Origin: Bacillus proteolyticus
GTDB taxonomy: Bacteria > Bacillota > Bacilli > Bacillales > Bacillaceae_G
Direction of reading: 5' to 3'
DNA: 64,000 bases
Assembly (NCBI RefSeq): GCF_001884065.1
Contig: NZ_MACH01000092.1
Location: 349,414-413,413, forward strand
Shown here piece after piece: positions 42,018-51,257 of the stretch (the first letter of the stretch is position 1; each line of letters opens with the position of its first letter). Under the pieces are notes generated by a model. The model saw only the letters and a program-made list of their open reading frames with translations, had not been told where the DNA came from and did no database searches. A program made the translations under genes and the position numbers.

Positions 42018-43754
42018 TCAAGCTTTAAACCATATATCGTAATAATCAATCCAGCCTTGTGAATTAATCATTACATTTTGTATTTTTTCGTGTGAACTTA
42101 CTCGCTGTTTATTACGATATAAAGGAATGATATGTATTTCACGTAACAGTGTGCCCTCAATATCGCGTAACAGTGTCACCCGTTTCTCTAATTGATTTTC
42201 TGTAAAATATGGCCGCAATACTTTGTTAAAGCTTATATTACTATGCTGATTTATAAAACTGTTTTTGGTAAGAAACATATATAGTAAACTATCTTCAATG
42301 CGCTCGCTAATTGTCGCACTATCATGCATTATATCGGCCTTTTGTATCGTACTCATTTGCAATAATTCTTCTTGTTCAAGAAACTCAATATCAATTTTAA
42401 TTCCGTATTTTGCACATTCTTTTTGTATCCAATGTGCATCTTCAACGTGATCTTTCCCTGTAAATGTATATAATCGCAGTGTTTCATTACGGTAAGAGCT
42501 GCATTTAATAAGTGTATGTATATCCCTGTTAATTTGAATTGTACCGTTCTTTATGAGTACTAATTCATCCGCTACTTCCCCACGCTCTCCCTGTAATTCT
42601 TCAACAATTTTATTACCATGAATAATTTTATATAAAGCTCTCCGAAACATCGCATTTTGCATAGGTCCTTCTTTTACTGTATTTAACGTAATGTAAGTTA
42701 CATTCGACTCAAGTCTAGATAGTTCTTTATGACGCTTTACTATATTTTTAAAACGTGCTTTCGCTAATATATCGTACGTATTAACTTTGTGCTCTACATT
42801 CCATAATTCAATTCGATCCAGAAATGGTCGCTCGCGAAAATATAAATCATTTCCTTCTAATATGAATACATCCTCATTCTTTTCACATAACAGAAACGGT
42901 CCAGTACCAATTAACTTCCCGTCTCCATCTTCATTTACAATAGAACACTGTTCTGTACTTAAAGAATGTAAAAACACCTTATTATCTGTAGATAAACGAA
43001 TCTGTACAATATAGTCATCAAGAATATGTAAACTTTCAACGTGTTGTAACATCCAAGCATGCGGATTATTTTTCACTTTCATAAATCGTTTAAATGTCTG
43101 TTCAACATCATAAGCGGTTAGTTCTTTTCTATTATGAAATTTAACACCTTTTCGTAAGTAGAAGGTCCATATATATTTCTGGTCATCATATTCCCAATAA
43201 AACGCAAGTCTTGGCTCTACACTGTTTGTATTTCCGTCTACATACACTAATGTGTCGTATATATGTTTTACCATATGACATTCCGAACGCATCGTTGCGT
43301 ATACAGGGTCTAATGCAATATCTAGGTTCATTTGGACTTGCAAACGCAGCACATCTCTTCTCCCTTTAGATGTCCTTTCGACTTGATAACCGAATATCGA
43401 ATCAATCCACGTTTGAAATTGCGTTTGAAGTAATGGAAAATACGAGATATATCTCTCAATAAATGCACTTCCGCTTTTTACGTCCCCTTGCCTCGTTATT
43501 TCTTTTCCTCTTTCTAAAATTAAAGAAAGTGGATGTTTTTGAAATAACAACTTTGAGCGATTCCCTCTCCCTCTGCCTGGAAACCACATAATCCAATTTA
43601 ATTCTTCTAATTTTTTGATGATGAGTTTACTATTTCGCTCTGTACAAAATAATGTTTCAGATATATTTTGTATTGTTATTTCAAATTTTTCTCCCTCTGC
43701 TCTCCCTTTTCCATACTGGAGCCAAAGGTGCATATATTGCTCCAAAACAGTCAT
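42018..43754 (-). CDS. SgrR-like regulator: HTH fused to a solute-binding domain
   Basis: 578 residues from the ATG at 43754, chosen because AGGGGGC lies six bases upstream. The N-terminal domain (about 1-95) is a winged helix of SgrR type (ISETLFCTERNSKLIIKKLE, ELNWIMWFPGRGRGNRSKLL). The rest is a family-5 ABC-type substrate-binding domain without a signal peptide (WTFYLRKGVKFHNRKELTAY, GTGPFLLCE), so it senses a ligand in the cytoplasm. In E. coli SgrR answers sugar-phosphate stress and sits beside the exporter SetA. Here too an MFS exporter is encoded next door, divergently. The ligand is unknown. Confidence 0.85.
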   Translation of the reverse strand: MTVLEQYMHLWLQYGKGRAEGEKFEITIQNISETLFCTERNSKLIIKKLEELNWIMWFPGRGRGNRSKLLFQKHPLSLILERGKEITRQGDVKSGSAFIERYISYFPLLQTQFQTWIDSIFGYQVERTSKGRRDVLRLQVQMNLDIALDPVYATMRSECHMVKHIYDTLVYVDGNTNSVEPRLAFYWEYDDQKYIWTFYLRKGVKFHNRKELTAYDVEQTFKRFMKVKNNPHAWMLQHVESLHILDDYIVQIRLSTDNKVFLHSLSTEQCSIVNEDGDGKLIGTGPFLLCEKNEDVFILEGNDLYFRERPFLDRIELWNVEHKVNTYDILAKARFKNIVKRHKELSRLESNVTYITLNTVKEGPMQNAMFRRALYKIIHGNKIVEELQGERGEVADELVLIKNGTIQINRDIHTLIKCSSYRNETLRLYTFTGKDHVEDAHWIQKECAKYGIKIDIEFLEQEELLQMSTIQKADIMHDSATISERIEDSLLYMFLTKNSFINQHSNISFNKVLRPYFTENQLEKRVTLLRDIEGTLLREIHIIPLYRNKQRVSSHEKIQNVMINSQGWIDYYDIWFKA

Positions 43755-43855
43755 AAAACGCCCCCTAAAAGATGAAAAATCTTCCTCTTTCATTCTACCC
43801 TTTTTCATTTCTAGCTTCCATCTTATCATTTCAATATAGAAAGGAGGAAATAAAA

Positions 43856-45061
43856 ATGAAGTATCTTTTAAAACGTTATAATAAGCCTATTCTCATTCGA
43901 TTGTTCGGTGAATTGTTAGTCCGAACGACTGAAGCAATGTTAGCTATCATCTTTATTGTTCATGTTAATAAGGCTTTAAATGGTAATGTCATAGTTACAA
44001 TGCTTCTTTTCGGATTACAGCCTCTCGCTGATATTGTGTTTACATTAATCGCTGGGGGTGTAACAGATAAATACGGCCGAAAGAAAATAATGTTACTCGG
44101 ATTACTTTTACAAGCTTTTGCCGTAAGCGGATTTGTTTTTGCTGAATCGGTCGCCTTTTTCGCCTTATTGTATGTAGTTAATGGTATTGGTCGTTCTTTA
44201 TATATTCCGGCACAGCGCGCACAAATCGCTGACTTAACGAAGGAAGAACAACAGGCAGAAATATTTGCTGTTCTGCATACTACTGGAGCGATTGGCTCTG
44301 TAATCGGACCATTAATTGGTGCCTTTTTCTATACTAGTCACCCTGAATATTTATTTATTTTGCAAGGTGTAGCTCTAACGTTTTATGCTGTTCTCGTTTG
44401 GACGCAGCTTCCTGAAACGGTTCCACTCATGAAAAACGTTAATAAAACTAAAGAAGTATATTCGCCAAAACAATTTATTTCGAAACATTATGCTGTGTTT
44501 GGACTTATGGTTTCTACGCTACCGATTAGTTTTTTCTACGCTCAAACCGAATCGAATTATCGTATATTCGCCGAAAGTGTATTTCCAAATTTTCTATTTG
44601 TACTCGTGTTTATCTCAACTTGTAAAGCAGTCATGGAAGTTATGCTCCAAATTTTCCTTGTGAAATGGTCAGAACGATTTTCTATGCCTAAAATCATTAT
44701 TATTTCCTATACTTGCTATACGTTAGCTGCGATTGGCTACGGTTATTCCACAACAATATGGTCATTATTCTTCACATTGCTCTTTTTAGTGATTGGGCAA
44801 AGTATAGCTTTGAATCACTTACTACGATTCGTTTCACAAATCGCTCCAAGTCATAAACGCGGATTATATTTTTCTATATACGGTATACATTGGGATATTT
44901 CAAGAACTTGCGGGCCTTTTGTAGGTGCATTGCTATTAAGTAAATTAAGCGGTAGTACTCTATTTTATATTTGTGCTTTCTTATTAATAATTGGCGGTAT
45001 CATTCAAACAGCTTTCGTTCAGTCATTAGAGAGAACAAAAGCAAAAGAGCTGTCCCTATAG
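43856..45061 (+). CDS. MFS transporter divergent from the SgrR-like regulator
   Basis: 401 residues from the ATG at 43856 (GAAAGGAGG upstream). Twelve membrane helices with motif A GGVTDKYGRKKIML and a helix-4 region GIGRSLYIPAQRAQIADL, as in drug/sugar efflux proteins. Only about 100 bases separate it from the SgrR-like gene, so the promoters overlap and the regulator probably controls it. The arrangement parallels sgrR-setA. The substrate is not readable. Confidence 0.85.
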   Translation: MKYLLKRYNKPILIRLFGELLVRTTEAMLAIIFIVHVNKALNGNVIVTMLLFGLQPLADIVFTLIAGGVTDKYGRKKIMLLGLLLQAFAVSGFVFAESVAFFALLYVVNGIGRSLYIPAQRAQIADLTKEEQQAEIFAVLHTTGAIGSVIGPLIGAFFYTSHPEYLFILQGVALTFYAVLVWTQLPETVPLMKNVNKTKEVYSPKQFISKHYAVFGLMVSTLPISFFYAQTESNYRIFAESVFPNFLFVLVFISTCKAVMEVMLQIFLVKWSERFSMPKIIIISYTCYTLAAIGYGYSTTIWSLFFTLLFLVIGQSIALNHLLRFVSQIAPSHKRGLYFSIYGIHWDISRTCGPFVGALLLSKLSGSTLFYICAFLLIIGGIIQTAFVQSLERTKAKELSL

Positions 45062-45072
45062 GAACAGCTCTT
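45045..45072. terminator. Bidirectional terminator
   Basis: AAGAGCTGT (45045-45053) and ACAGCTCTT (45064-45072) pair and overlap the 3' end of the MFS gene, just before the stop of the convergent lipoprotein gene. Confidence 0.8.
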
Positions 45073-45075
45073 CAT

Positions 45076-45780
45076 TTAACCTGCCATATTATTTATGCTA
45101 TCCTCCGGTGAGAACACAGAAATATGATGCACTTTACCAGTCGATTTCGGAATTATAAATTTCAATTCAAATTGGTCATTTACTTTATAAACGTATATTT
45201 TGTCATTACCATTTACTTTAACAGACGCTGGTTTTCCTAAAGCCTTTTCGATTTCTTGTAACGTAATCGATTTGAGTTCTGAATGATACGATCGAACGTC
45301 AAATACTTGTGATCCTTTGTTAAAGCCAAATGCCACATTTTTACTTGTAAAAGTTGCATACATCCCGTTCCCCGCTTGATCAGTCTTATCAGCTTTCCCC
45401 CACGCCTGCTCTATTTCTTCTATATCACCTGTATGCGCCGCGTACGGAACATTAGGTACTTTACCTACTTTCGCTTGCTCAAATAAATCTTTTACATGGT
45501 TAATTGATTTTTGATTAAGCACTGTATTTTTCGTATTAGACTCCGTTGAAGGTTTTACCGAATCTTCACCTTTTGGTTTTTGCACAGACTCTTTCTCTTT
45601 TTTTTGAGCGGTGTCCTCATTCTTTTTATCCGTTTCTGACGTATCTCTCTTTTTTTCCGTACTATTTTCTGATGTTGAATTAGTTTGTTTCTTTTCCTCA
45701 GCGGTATTACACGCGGTTAAAGCCGCTACACACGTTAAAGTTAGGAATAATATAAGCACTTTCATATATACTTTCATCAT
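45076..45780 (-). CDS. YjgB-like lipoprotein (DUF4309)
   Basis: 234 residues. Lipoprotein signal with lipobox LTAC (Cys about 24), then a Glu/Lys/Ser/Thr-rich linker to about 85, and a globular domain with TGDIEEIEQAWGKADK, MYATFTSKNVAFGFNKGSQV and ALGKPASVKVNGNDKIYVYK, the DUF4309/YjgB pattern. It sits on the outer membrane face. Function unknown. GGGAGG precedes the double ATG-ATG start. Confidence 0.82.
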   Translation of the reverse strand: MMKVYMKVLILFLTLTCVAALTACNTAEEKKQTNSTSENSTEKKRDTSETDKKNEDTAQKKEKESVQKPKGEDSVKPSTESNTKNTVLNQKSINHVKDLFEQAKVGKVPNVPYAAHTGDIEEIEQAWGKADKTDQAGNGMYATFTSKNVAFGFNKGSQVFDVRSYHSELKSITLQEIEKALGKPASVKVNGNDKIYVYKVNDQFELKFIIPKSTGKVHHISVFSPEDSINNMAG

Positions 45781-45804
45781 TTTCAGCCTCCCTCTTCAAC
45801 ATAT

Positions 45805-46650
45805 TCACTTTTGCAACCATTCCATAACACTGCTCTTTAAATTATTTTTGCTCCAAAAAGTAAGTGTATCGGTTTCTCCGAAAGTATGGACTATATACTC
45901 TATATATGATGTTCCTAAAAAATAACCGAGTCGGTTGTATCCGAAATAGTTCCCCCCTGATAAACGGAACCATTCTTTCTCTTTTTCATCTGTCCATCCT
46001 TTAACATAATCTTGTAAAAAATGTTTCTTAATTTGACCTTTATGTTTTTCATAGCAAAACAACCAATCGTCTCCATCATTATCATATGAATAATAGACTG
46101 ATTTACTTAATCCTTTAGCTATTCTTTGCGATAAATATGTCGCGACTCCCTCACGATATAAACTAACCGCTGCATCAGTCCATTGTGCTTTAGTCCAATC
46201 CATTCCACTCTCTAGCAATACAAAATTGTGATATATATGTCCGATTTCATGGGCAACGATAACACGAAGATGCTCCCTTTCAGGAGATAATTTTTCTGCC
46301 GCAAAAAATATATCCCCAATAATATCTCTTTCTACAAATGCATTGGAACCAAATCCACCTACAAATAGATGAAAAGTTAAATCTATATTAAAACCAAATT
46401 GAATGCGATACTCCTCACTCATTTCTTGAATAATAGATGGTAAAGTTTCCGAAATAATACGAATGTCTTCTAGTTTTTCAGGATATTTTTTAATCGCACT
46501 AGAAAGACGTTCTTCTGTCTTAGGACAGTGATAATTAAAATATTCTTCGAATGCTTCTGGATACATATCATAATATTTGTTCAAATCATGAAATCCTATA
46601 TCATCGCTTTCCAAAAGCTTCAAAAAGCTTGGAATTGTATTATTAATCAT
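45805..46650 (-). CDS. Putative zinc metallopeptidase (HEXXH)
   Basis: 281 residues from the ATG at 46650; the ATG at 46659 overlaps the AAGGAG site. HEIGHIYHNF (about 138-147) is a zinc-binding HEXXH, and downstream REGVATYLSQRI gives a possible third ligand Glu, the layout of gluzincin-like DUF2268 proteins. No signal peptide, so cytosolic. Substrate unknown. The segment KGQIKKHFLQDYVKGWTDEK is unusual and has no match that I know. Confidence 0.7.
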   Translation of the reverse strand: MINNTIPSFLKLLESDDIGFHDLNKYYDMYPEAFEEYFNYHCPKTEERLSSAIKKYPEKLEDIRIISETLPSIIQEMSEEYRIQFGFNIDLTFHLFVGGFGSNAFVERDIIGDIFFAAEKLSPEREHLRVIVAHEIGHIYHNFVLLESGMDWTKAQWTDAAVSLYREGVATYLSQRIAKGLSKSVYYSYDNDGDDWLFCYEKHKGQIKKHFLQDYVKGWTDEKEKEWFRLSGGNYFGYNRLGYFLGTSYIEYIVHTFGETDTLTFWSKNNLKSSVMEWLQK

Positions 46651-46748
46651 CTTATTCATCTCCTTGTATACACCTTCTTTCCATACTCTTTATATCCTTC
46701 ATTAATAACTTAAATTAAACTGTCACAAAAACTCCTTTAAATGCAAAA

Positions 46749-46783
46749 AACCAGCAGTGAATACTCATTCCCTGCTGGTTCAA
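46749..46783 (-). terminator. Terminator after the 46803 gene
   Basis: AACCAGCAG (46749-46757) and CTGCTGGTT (46772-46780) pair; T-rich on the minus strand. Confidence 0.8.
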
Positions 46784-46802
46784 TATTTTGGAGTTCTGAA
46801 GT

Positions 46803-47300
46803 TTAATCAAACCATTTATCGCCGTCAGAAATCCATCTGTTGTTATGTAAATCAAAACATTCATCATAATCATGAAAACTAAAGTAGGACGGTAATTTAA
46901 CACTCGTACCACCTGCTTTGTTCCAGCACATAGCAAACCATTCCACTATAGCTTTCTTTTCAATTTCTGATAACTCCCCATCATTTTCTTCATAAAATTC
47001 CCAAAATCCGTCTGATTCGTCGTCATGGAATTTATAATATTCCACATCATCTATCAAATCGTGACTACCAGAAAAGACACCGCTATCCATTCCTTCATAA
47101 AAAACTTCATTTGCTCCTCTATCCATCGAAAACATGACAATTGACATTTCAAATGACTGAACAAAAGCTGTGAAATCTATTATATCTATCCCTTCATAAT
47201 AATTAAACCGAAGTGTCTCTTTAATATTTCGAATCAAATCAATCGATTTTTCTTCAAGCCCTTTTTTTAAAGAATTTGTATAATTTTCTATTGTAAACAA
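46803..47300 (-). CDS. Hypothetical acidic protein, 165 residues
   Basis: Starts at a TTG (47300) with GGGGAG five bases upstream. Very acidic in the middle (DDVEYYKFHDDESDGFWEFY) with many aromatic residues; no signal peptide or membrane helix. The look is that of a small SUKH-like or immunity-type protein, but no toxin gene is next to it. Function unknown. Confidence 0.55.
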   Translation of the reverse strand: MFTIENYTNSLKKGLEEKSIDLIRNIKETLRFNYYEGIDIIDFTAFVQSFEMSIVMFSMDRGANEVFYEGMDSGVFSGSHDLIDDVEYYKFHDDESDGFWEFYEENDGELSEIEKKAIVEWFAMCWNKAGGTSVKLPSYFSFHDYDECFDLHNNRWISDGDKWFD

Positions 47301-47346
47301 ATTATCTCCCCTAAATATTGCGTCTATTTAAATTACAAAAATTACA

Positions 47347-47493
47347 TTAAAAGGTTAATCTTAACTTCTTTACATGTGTAGTGAAAATACTTTTTACAGT
47401 TTCGAAATTGTGAGCGAATGTATTGTCTCCACTTAATGACGTGATAACAGTTAATCCTGCTGCTTTAATAAAATGTTTTACATCTACGGGCAT
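47347..47493 (-). CDS. Small protein, 48 residues
   Basis: ATG at 47493 with ATGGAGG eight bases upstream, reading MPVDVKHFIKAAGLTVITSL then a polar part and a basic C terminus (THVKKLRLTF). The frame is closed by TAA at 47347. The ribosome site is strong and the composition is protein-like (an amphipathic N-terminal helix). No family recognised. No terminator is obvious before the next gene. Confidence 0.5.
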   Translation of the reverse strand: MPVDVKHFIKAAGLTVITSLSGDNTFAHNFETVKSIFTTHVKKLRLTF

Positions 47494-47640
47494 AATAATA
47501 GCCTCCATTAATTTAGTTACGCTAATTATAACAGAAGTTTTACCACTGAAACACGGAAGAAATAAAACAGTTCTCCAAAATGAATCTCTATTCTCAACCT
47601 ATATCGGCCACAGTTCCTGAAAGGCACGACATATAAATAA

Positions 47641-47668
47641 AAAAGCTGTCCTAATCAAGGACAGCTTC
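47641..47668 (-). terminator. Terminator after the 47682 gene
   Basis: AAGCTGTCC (47643-47651) and GGACAGCTT (47659-47667) pair with A-rich sequence on the left, giving a T run on the minus strand. Confidence 0.8.
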
Positions 47669-47681
47669 AAAATATGTATCT

Positions 47682-48077
47682 TTACACTTCAATTGATTTA
47701 CCGTCTTCAACGATATGGTAAAGTAAGTGAGCTAAATGATGAATTGGACCATACTCTTCCTCTTCTTCATTTGTTTCACCTTGGAATTCAAGATCATTTA
47801 AGTATAATGCTAAAAATTGATAGTATAGTTTTAAATCAAATCCGTAGCAAGCACTTGGTTCTTCATGATCTCCTTCATATTGTAACATTAAGTATTGATC
47901 ATTTCCTTCTGCATCTTCTGCATCAAAGAATACGAAGAAGCCAACGTTTGTATCTAAATCAAATAGATGACGGGTACCTTTTTCTGTTGCTTTATTGAAG
48001 TCCTCTTCACTTAATTTATGTACTGTTGTCGCTTTTGCATTATCTTCTTGATGAAAATTTACTGTAAATGATTTCAA
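47682..48077 (-). CDS. Conserved acidic protein of unknown function
   Basis: 131 residues from a TTG at 48077 (AGGAGGTG six bases upstream), a better start than the upstream one. Acidic and Tyr-rich (HEEPSACYGFDLKLYYQFLA, NEEEEEYGPIHHLAHLLYHI). No signal peptide or membrane helix. Similar short acidic proteins are common in the B. cereus group, but no function is known. Confidence 0.6.
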   Translation of the reverse strand: MKSFTVNFHQEDNAKATTVHKLSEEDFNKATEKGTRHLFDLDTNVGFFVFFDAEDAEGNDQYLMLQYEGDHEEPSACYGFDLKLYYQFLALYLNDLEFQGETNEEEEEYGPIHHLAHLLYHIVEDGKSIEV

Positions 48078-48121
48078 TGCTGACACCTCCTGATTGTATA
48101 ATAGTAGCATAACATATAAAA

Positions 48122-48149
48122 TGGACTGCTTACAAATGTAAACAGTCCA
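48122..48149 (-). terminator. Terminator after the GlsB-like gene
   Basis: TGGACTG (48122-48128) and CAGTCCA (48143-48149) with an inner TTACA/TGTAA stem, just past the stop codon. Confidence 0.75.
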
Positions 48150-48156
48150 ACTAAAT

Positions 48157-48399
48157 TCATTTCCGTATTGCTCGCAACAGAAAACTCACGATGAAGATTA
48201 AAATAATCGCACCGATTAAAGCTGGAATAATCGCAAAGCCACCAATAACAGGACCGAATTTTCCAAGTAATAACGAACCAAGCCAAGAACCGATAATACC
48301 AGCAATAATATTACCAATTACACCGCCCGGTACATCCTTTCCAGTGATTAAACTTGCAAACCATCCTAATATACCACCGACGATTAAATACCAAATCAA
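48157..48399 (-). CDS. GlsB/YeaQ/YmgE family membrane protein
   Basis: 80 residues from a TTG at 48399 with GGAGG eight bases upstream. Three Gly-rich membrane helices with the family pattern GGILGWFASLI, GGVIGNIIAGIIGSWLGSLL and a short last helix, ending in a basic tail. Transglycosylase-associated proteins of this kind are linked to envelope and stress responses; their function is not settled. Confidence 0.88.
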   Translation of the reverse strand: MIWYLIVGGILGWFASLITGKDVPGGVIGNIIAGIIGSWLGSLLLGKFGPVIGGFAIIPALIGAIILIFIVSFLLRAIRK

Positions 48400-48522
48400 A
48401 TCATAACCTCCTATATATTTAACCTATAAAAATATAATCTGAAACAATTGCTTACCATTAGTTATGTTTCATTTTTCGTAAGTTATTCGTCTTATGAAAA
48501 TCATTCTAATCTGCTCAACCTA

Positions 48523-49488
48523 TTAAGGACAATCTGGCTTCAATATTGTTCTCATAAATTCGTCTTTAAACGCTTGATAATTAAATCCAACGGCAATTCT
48601 TTGTATAGGACGATTATCAAACGTCGTTGGCTCAGCTATTTTTCTAAAATCTGCAACACTTTGACCTCTCGTTACATCGTTCGTCGTACTAATCCAAACT
48701 GATGATTTTTTATATTCAAAAATATCATCATTTATAAAAGAAATGAACGGAAGTAAATCGTGAATCGGACCCCCAGCAATACCTGGATATTCTTTTTTAT
48801 AAAAATTTTCAAAATAAAAATCAATCATTGGTTTAATAAGTTTCGCCTGTCCTGTCCCTTCTTTATCAATAATATCGACCATTTCAGGAGTAATAAGTGC
48901 TGCTTGCGTTACATTTAACGGATATATAGTAGCATTCTTCGCATATTTCATTACGATATTTGCCGCAATTGGATCACCGTAAAAATTAGCTTCAGATACT
49001 GGTGTAACATTACCTGGAAATAGAAAAGCACCGCCCATTATATAATAGGAACATACTCGATTCATTAAATTTGGATACAATAAAAATAATGTTGCAAGTG
49101 TCGTTAATCGTCCCGTCGCCACAATAATAATATTTTCAGGACAAGGCTCAATTAATTTAATCAATTCGCAAAAATTTTCGCTGTTACAAATTCTCATTTT
49201 CGGTGGAATAATTGGACCTAAACCGTGATCTCCATGAATTTCAGGGAAAAATAAAGGTTCTTCAGCTGTCATCGGTCTACTGGCACCTTCAATAATCTTC
49301 ACTTCTGTAGCATAGTATTTTTCTAAAAAATACACATTTTCCGTTACAATTTCTCTTGATACATTTCCATACTCTGCAACAATACCTATAATATCTAATT
49401 TGCATGTTTTATTCGCATAAATTAACGTTACTGCATCATCAATTCCAAAATCTCCGAAAAAGATTATTTTTTTATTAACTTTCCTCAC
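48523..49488 (-). CDS. Nucleoside-hydrolase-like protein with altered metal site
   Basis: About 321 residues if the GTG at 49488 is the start (GGAGAGGG just upstream; the start is uncertain). It has the inosine-uridine hydrolase fold marks: FFGDFGIDDAVTL at the N terminus, IIVATGRLTTLA, YYIMGGAFLFPGNVTPVSEA-N-F and AGGPIHDLLPF with His/Asp near the C terminus. In active enzymes the first motif is D-x-D-P-G-x-D-D; here the first Asp is replaced (F-G-D-F-G-I-D-D). It may bind a nucleoside with weak or no hydrolysis. See the finding. Confidence 0.75.
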   Translation of the reverse strand: MRKVNKKIIFFGDFGIDDAVTLIYANKTCKLDIIGIVAEYGNVSREIVTENVYFLEKYYATEVKIIEGASRPMTAEEPLFFPEIHGDHGLGPIIPPKMRICNSENFCELIKLIEPCPENIIIVATGRLTTLATLFLLYPNLMNRVCSYYIMGGAFLFPGNVTPVSEANFYGDPIAANIVMKYAKNATIYPLNVTQAALITPEMVDIIDKEGTGQAKLIKPMIDFYFENFYKKEYPGIAGGPIHDLLPFISFINDDIFEYKKSSVWISTTNDVTRGQSVADFRKIAEPTTFDNRPIQRIAVGFNYQAFKDEFMRTILKPDCP

Positions 49489-49572
49489 CCCTCTCCAGCA
49501 TAATCTACTATCATTATTATGCGAAAAAGACAAGGCGGTGAAAAAGAGATAATTAAAAAAGCCGCCTATTTA

Positions 49573-49761
49573 TTATTTATTGGCGACTTCAATCTTTTTA
49601 TAAGATAAATATGCTAGTACACTTTTGCTTGAATCATATTTCGGATTATTCCCTTTTCTCGGTTCTCTCATATGTGTTTTTTCAAACCCAGGAATATCAG
49701 GCATTCTTTGCAAAAATTCAAGCATTTCTTCCTCAGTTCCTTCAATACGTACACGAATCAT
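49573..49761 (-). CDS. DUF3970-like small protein
   Basis: 62 residues. VRIEGTEEEMLEFLQRMPDI is a small ferredoxin-like strand-helix unit, followed by a basic RKGNNPKYD linker and YLSYKKIEV. This matches short Bacillus proteins of the DUF3970 type. Function unknown. AGGAA lies eight bases before the ATG. Confidence 0.65.
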   Translation of the reverse strand: MIRVRIEGTEEEMLEFLQRMPDIPGFEKTHMREPRKGNNPKYDSSKSVLAYLSYKKIEVANK

Positions 49762-49830
49762 TATTGCTATTCCTCAATTCTCATTTTCTCTGTACTAAGT
49801 ATATCGTACTTCAGAAAGTCTGCAAGAAAT

Positions 49831-50616
49831 TTATCTTTTTAATGTTGAACTTTTTTTACAGACGAACAGTGCCATTTCAGTATAGAACGACTCTACTTTA
49901 TTATTATCAAAGTGAATGTTGAAGAATTCCTGCATTTCGTTTGATGTTTTCATCATACATTCTGTTAACTTTAGACGCTTTTGCACAGGCACATCCATCA
50001 TATTGCACCACCAGTCAAAATCAAACTTTTTGTCAAAAGTAAGACATGACTGCATTTGTAAACCATGTTTTTCTAATAAAGTAATCCATTCTGTTTTTTT
50101 CAAAGCTCGTTCATGGCTTGGATCACGTTTCTTTTCGATAAAGTTATAAAATGTATCAAACTCATTATTTTCTGGTGAAACATTATCAATTAATATAAAT
50201 AATCCTTCATCCTCTAACGTTCGATGTACTTCAAAAATAAATTGCGAAGGGTCAACAAAATGATGTGCTGCAATTCGGCATGTAATTGTATCAAAAGATT
50301 CTTCAGCAAATGGTAACCTTTCTGCATGTCCTGCTACAAAAGATACGTTTTCATGTCCGTTCCCTATTATAAAACCTTTTGCCTTTTCTAACATTTTTTC
50401 TGTTAAATCAAGAGCGACTACCTCTTTAAACATTGGGGCTAACAAATTAGCAACATGTCCACCACCAGTAGCAATATCAAGAAGACGAGTATTATGACGA
50501 GCTTCAACTTGCTTAACTACATATTGTAAATCCGGTCCATTTGCATGTATTTTACTTTTCACATACTTTTCTGCATTACTACCAAATTGTTGTTTCACAA
50601 GCTCTTCTTTACTCAT
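49831..50616 (-). CDS. Class I SAM-dependent methyltransferase
   Basis: 261 residues from the ATG at 50616. Motif I is LLDIATGGGHVANLL (about 43-57), motif II VVALDLTEKML, the acidic GHAERLPFAEESFDTITCRI region and LIDNVSPENNEFD follow. The type is the UbiE/YcgJ group that methylates small molecules. Substrate unknown. Single gene. Confidence 0.87.
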   Translation of the reverse strand: MSKEELVKQQFGSNAEKYVKSKIHANGPDLQYVVKQVEARHNTRLLDIATGGGHVANLLAPMFKEVVALDLTEKMLEKAKGFIIGNGHENVSFVAGHAERLPFAEESFDTITCRIAAHHFVDPSQFIFEVHRTLEDEGLFILIDNVSPENNEFDTFYNFIEKKRDPSHERALKKTEWITLLEKHGLQMQSCLTFDKKFDFDWWCNMMDVPVQKRLKLTECMMKTSNEMQEFFNIHFDNNKVESFYTEMALFVCKKSSTLKR

Positions 50617-50761
50617 TTTTATCAACTTCTTTCTATAAGTATTCATATAATTAATAAGTTCTCTTTATATAATTTCAAATCCTCTTTTAGGCTCCATTCC
50701 TTGTATAAGAATACTAGTAACCCCAAAACATAACTCTTATGTTTTTAATTACAAAACAAAA

Positions 50762-50792
50762 AAGGTTACGAGAACTTATCCCGTAACCTTGA
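50762..50792 (-). terminator. Terminator after the 50803 gene
   Basis: AAGGTTACG (50762-50770) and CGTAACCTT (50782-50790) pair; A-rich upstream gives the minus-strand T run. Confidence 0.8.
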
Positions 50793-50802
50793 AAAACATC
50801 TC

Positions 50803-51177
50803 TTACATTAGAGTGCATACATTTATGTCTAAAAAATTTATATCCTCCTTTAACTTCATAAGAACTTCCACTTCCTTATAAGTAGCCTCTCTCGCATACA
50901 ATCCAAATTGATCCATACCAACCCCTATCCATCCTGGAGTATCATAAAGTATATCTATGTTGAAATGATGCAACTTAGTAAGTTCTGATCTAATAAACCT
51001 GTCCCTACTAGCGATTTGCTTATCTATTAAACCATATTCTTTCCCATTGTCAGAAAGCGCTATAACCTTTCCTATTAGTGGATGTTCACGAACAATAAAG
51101 TGATATTCCTTTTCATCTATATTCGCCACAATCGTACGAGAATCGGATACATCAAATCCAGAATTCAGTACATTCAT
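50803..51177 (-). CDS. Hypothetical protein, 124 residues
   Basis: Start ATG at 51177 with AAAGGAG about nine bases upstream, preferred to 51237, which has no site. A beta-rich N-terminal half (SRTIVANIDEKEYHFIVREH, GKVIALSDNGKEYGLID) and a helical end. No signal peptide or membrane helix. No family recognised. Confidence 0.55.
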   Translation of the reverse strand: MNVLNSGFDVSDSRTIVANIDEKEYHFIVREHPLIGKVIALSDNGKEYGLIDKQIASRDRFIRSELTKLHHFNIDILYDTPGWIGVGMDQFGLYAREATYKEVEVLMKLKEDINFLDINVCTLM

Positions 51178-51257
51178 ATCGATCAGCTCCTTTATTGTTT
51201 TCATTAACATCATAACAAATGAATATTTAAATAACATTAATATAATGTAAAAAATAT

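Noticed and set aside
43755-43855. Possible sgrS-like RNA between the SgrR-like and MFS genes
   Set aside because: Only 101 bases, taken up by two ribosome sites and promoters; no terminator hairpin.
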